NCBI GenBank assembly: GCA_963812915.1
Contig: CAWEXB010000006.1
Coordinates: 62,001-126,000, forward strand
Source: JACVRW01 sp963812915
GTDB lineage: Bacteria > Actinomycetota > Thermoleophilia > Solirubrobacterales > Thermoleophilaceae
Direction: 5' to 3'
Length of the DNA stretch: 64,000 nt
How positions within the stretch are numbered: position 1 is the stretch's first letter; every line of letters begins with the position of its first letter. Shown here piece by piece: positions 62,069-64,000 of this stretch. The notes beneath the pieces are model-generated. The model made no database searches, was not told the DNA's origin, and worked only from the letters and a program-made list of their open reading frames with translations. Both the position numbers and the translations under genes were made by a program.

Positions 62069-64000
62069 ATGCGAATGCGCACCCGAAGCAGCATCCTCGT
62101 CGCCGCGGTAACCGCGGCCCTGCTCGCCGGGGGCGTATCGCCTGCGGTCGCTCTGTCGGAGCCATCAGCGGCGGCGACAGCGGTTGCTGGGCGGATGCTC
62201 GTGGCCCCGCGGGCGGAGGCACTCGTCACGCGTCTGCCGGTGCGAGTCGCAGTCCGGGTGCCCGCCCGGACCAGTCGCCTGCGAGTGCGTGTGGGCGGGC
62301 GCGACGTCAGAGCCCGCTTCCGCCCTCACAGTGGGTCGCTGCGCGTCGCGAACCTCACCCGTCGCCAGGGCCTGCGCTACGGGCCCAATCATCTCCTCGT
62401 CCTGGCCCAGCGCCGTGGCCGCCGGCCCGTGGCGGAGGCGCGGTCGTTCGTCCTCGCGCGCCGCCAGAACGGCCTCGTGCGTCTCCGGCTCCGGCGCGGC
62501 CCGGTGACGTCGCTGGGCGTGCAAGTGACCGGCGCGCCCGGCCTCGCGCCCGAGCATTTCCGCCAGCCCGGGGAAGTCGAAAGGCGTCTCTCCGTGATCC
62601 GCCGGGTGCGCACAGGTTCGCGTCTGGCTCAATGGCAGACGGGTCACCGGCGCCCTCGACAGGGCGCAACCGACGCGCTGGACGGCGTCGTTGTCGGCGA
62701 GCCACGGGCTGCGCTATGGCGCCAACCGGCTGCGGATACTGGTCGCCGAGCCCGATCGAGGCCGCTACGCGCTGCTGCGCCGCCGCTTCGTGGTGCGCCG
62801 AAACGGCCATCTCGCGGCGGCGGGATGGGACACCGCCACCCGTGTCGGCGGGCGGGTGCGCCTCGACGGCCGCCGCTCACGCGCAGCCCGCGGCGGGCAC
62901 GTTCGCCACAGCTGGAGGATTCTCTCGAGGCCGAGCGGCTCGCGCGCCAAGCTCCGCCGTGCCGGCTCGGCGCGGCCCCTGCTCACCCCCGACCGCCCGG
63001 GCCACTACGTCGTTGGCCTGACGGTCAGGGCCCGTACCAGGCTCGGGACGGCGTCGCAGGCCGCTCCCTCGAGCACGGACAGCGTGACGCTGACGGCCGC
63101 TCCCGCCTCGCCGCTGGTGGACTTCAAGGCCCTCACCGTCAAGAACGGTCAACACGGGATCCAGGTGGGAGACCAGTTCTACGCCAACCCGAGCCCAGGC
63201 GCGAGCTCGATGCAGTGGCTGATGCTGGACCGCGCGACCCTCCTCCCGTGCGACGACCCCTCGCAGCCATGCGGGCCCAACATCACAACCGGAAACAGCT
63301 GGCTCGACGGCTCGTGGGATGGCCCCAATGGGCTGAACACGCTCGCGGCCGCGCTCTGCAGTCCCGATCCCGCGCACCCCAACTGCCGCGCGAGCCTCGA
63401 CCAGCTCGTGATCCTGTCGTACCCGCCCGGAGGTCCCGCTCCCCCGGTTCAGATCGGCCCGATCGATGCCTTCAACAACACGCTGAAAGCCATCGGCGTG
63501 GGGCCCATCGACTCGGGCGTCCTCCAAAGCCGAAACAAGCTGGCCATAGTCGGCGTCCCGAGGGGAGGGGACGGCAGCGGGTGGTATACGCACGGCGGCG
63601 GCCCCCTCGACCCCCTCACCGGCTGGCTGATGCCCGATGCGACCGCCACACAAAGCCGGGCCAGGCGCTTCCGCTTTCAGCCCGAGCGCGCGACCTTCGA
63701 CACGTCGTCGAGCCATACGTCGGCGTCGAACACGATGTCGATCCGCGGCGACCAGGTGACCGCTTCCCTCCCGGACCGGCGTCACGGGCGGCTTCCACGT
63801 CGTCGAGCTCGACCCGTTCGACTTCCGGGTCGTAAGCAGCGACGCGTACGGGAGCAACGGCTCGTGGGACGGGCTTGGCCCGATGGTCGACAAGCTGAGG
63901 CAGATCATTGCGGCAGGCAATTCCGTGGCCGTGCAGAGCATCGGCCACCCCACGCCCTCCTCCCCAACGTGGCCGCAGGTGGCCTTTTGGCTGAGCGAGT
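62069..64000 (+). CDS. Large secreted protein, 3' end outside window (two frame breaks)
   Basis: Signal peptide (SILVAAVTAALLAGGVSPA). Two Ig/fibronectin-like modules follow, each with the motif RYGxNxLxxLxA/V (GLRYGPNHLLVLAQ, GLRYGANRLRILVA). A cysteine-containing domain then covers VDFKALTVKNGQHGIQVGDQ, LLPCDDPSQPCGPN and GPIDAFNNTLKAIGVGPIDS. The frame steps +1 at ~62600 and again at ~63775, after which GGFHVVELDPFDFRVVSSDA runs to the window end. Related multi-domain surface proteins are common in this class of bacteria; no function known to me. Confidence 0.65.

Noticed and set aside
1..64000. tRNA, rRNA, CRISPR arrays, IS elements, integrases
   Set aside because: No T-loop/anticodon-stem patterns, no regularly spaced direct repeats, and no transposase or integrase motifs were found by reading.

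Overview
The window is very GC-rich, uses many GTG starts and packs genes with 1-13 bp overlaps. It carries F420-type LLM oxidoreductases, SigG/SigK-like ECF sigma factors, DrrAB-like ABC exporters, MMPL transporters and ArsR/CmtR-like regulators. This suggests a soil actinobacterium, most plausibly class Thermoleophilia (Solirubrobacterales or Gaiellales relatives). That placement is an inference from composition and gene content. No rRNA, tRNA, CRISPR array, IS element or phage structural cluster was seen.

Layout. 0-5.8 kb: an ECF-type vitamin/metal importer operon (T subunit, double ATPase, S subunit). It is linked by 4-8 bp overlaps to secreted DUF4430 proteins and an alpha/alpha-toroid (prenyltransferase-like) protein, the two folds that make up animal transcobalamin. 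5.8-8.8 kb: a nucleotidyltransferase, a secreted-repeat lipoprotein and a divergent sigma/anti-sigma pair. 8.8-16.0 kb: a translationally coupled run of nitroreductase, glycerol-3-phosphate dehydrogenase, a divergent dihydropteroate-synthase-family protein, a metallophosphoesterase, cyclic 2,3-diphosphoglycerate synthetase, 2-phosphoglycerate kinase and a Rho paralog whose Walker A lysines are missing. 16-25.3 kb: small hypotheticals, GNAT, SDR, hydrolase, LysR, TetR with an MMPL exporter, SigG-type sigma and a RibD-C/DHFR-like protein. 25.3-29.2 kb: an enolase-superfamily enzyme, a secreted phosphoesterase and tandem NTF2-like proteins. 29.2-31.2 kb: an organomercury locus (thioredoxin-MerB fusion, Cys-pair membrane protein, divergent CmtR-like ArsR repressor). 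31.2-38.3 kb: NTF2/VOC proteins, PadR with a permease-prefix membrane protein, an M15-like peptidase and a sensor kinase/response regulator pair. 38.5-42.4 kb: a PQQ-type sugar dehydrogenase, M1 aminopeptidase and a membrane protein. 42.4-52.1 kb: a drug-efflux and hydrolase region with two MFS pumps, AraC, GbsR-DrrAB and a patch of decayed genes. 52-64 kb: hypothetical lipoprotein, methyltransferases, acyl-CoA synthetase, LigD-type polymerase, LVIVD-like secreted protein, LLM oxidoreductase and a large secreted protein running off the right end.

Thirteen frame breaks can be placed inside otherwise well-conserved genes or gene remnants, and ten of them step +1. They may be assembly indels, real decay, or a mixture. 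Each affected gene is annotated as one locus with the break stated.

The most interesting units are the transcobalamin-like ECF operon, the cyclic-2,3-diphosphoglycerate module with its Rho-like pseudo-ATPase, and the compact MerB/CmtR locus.
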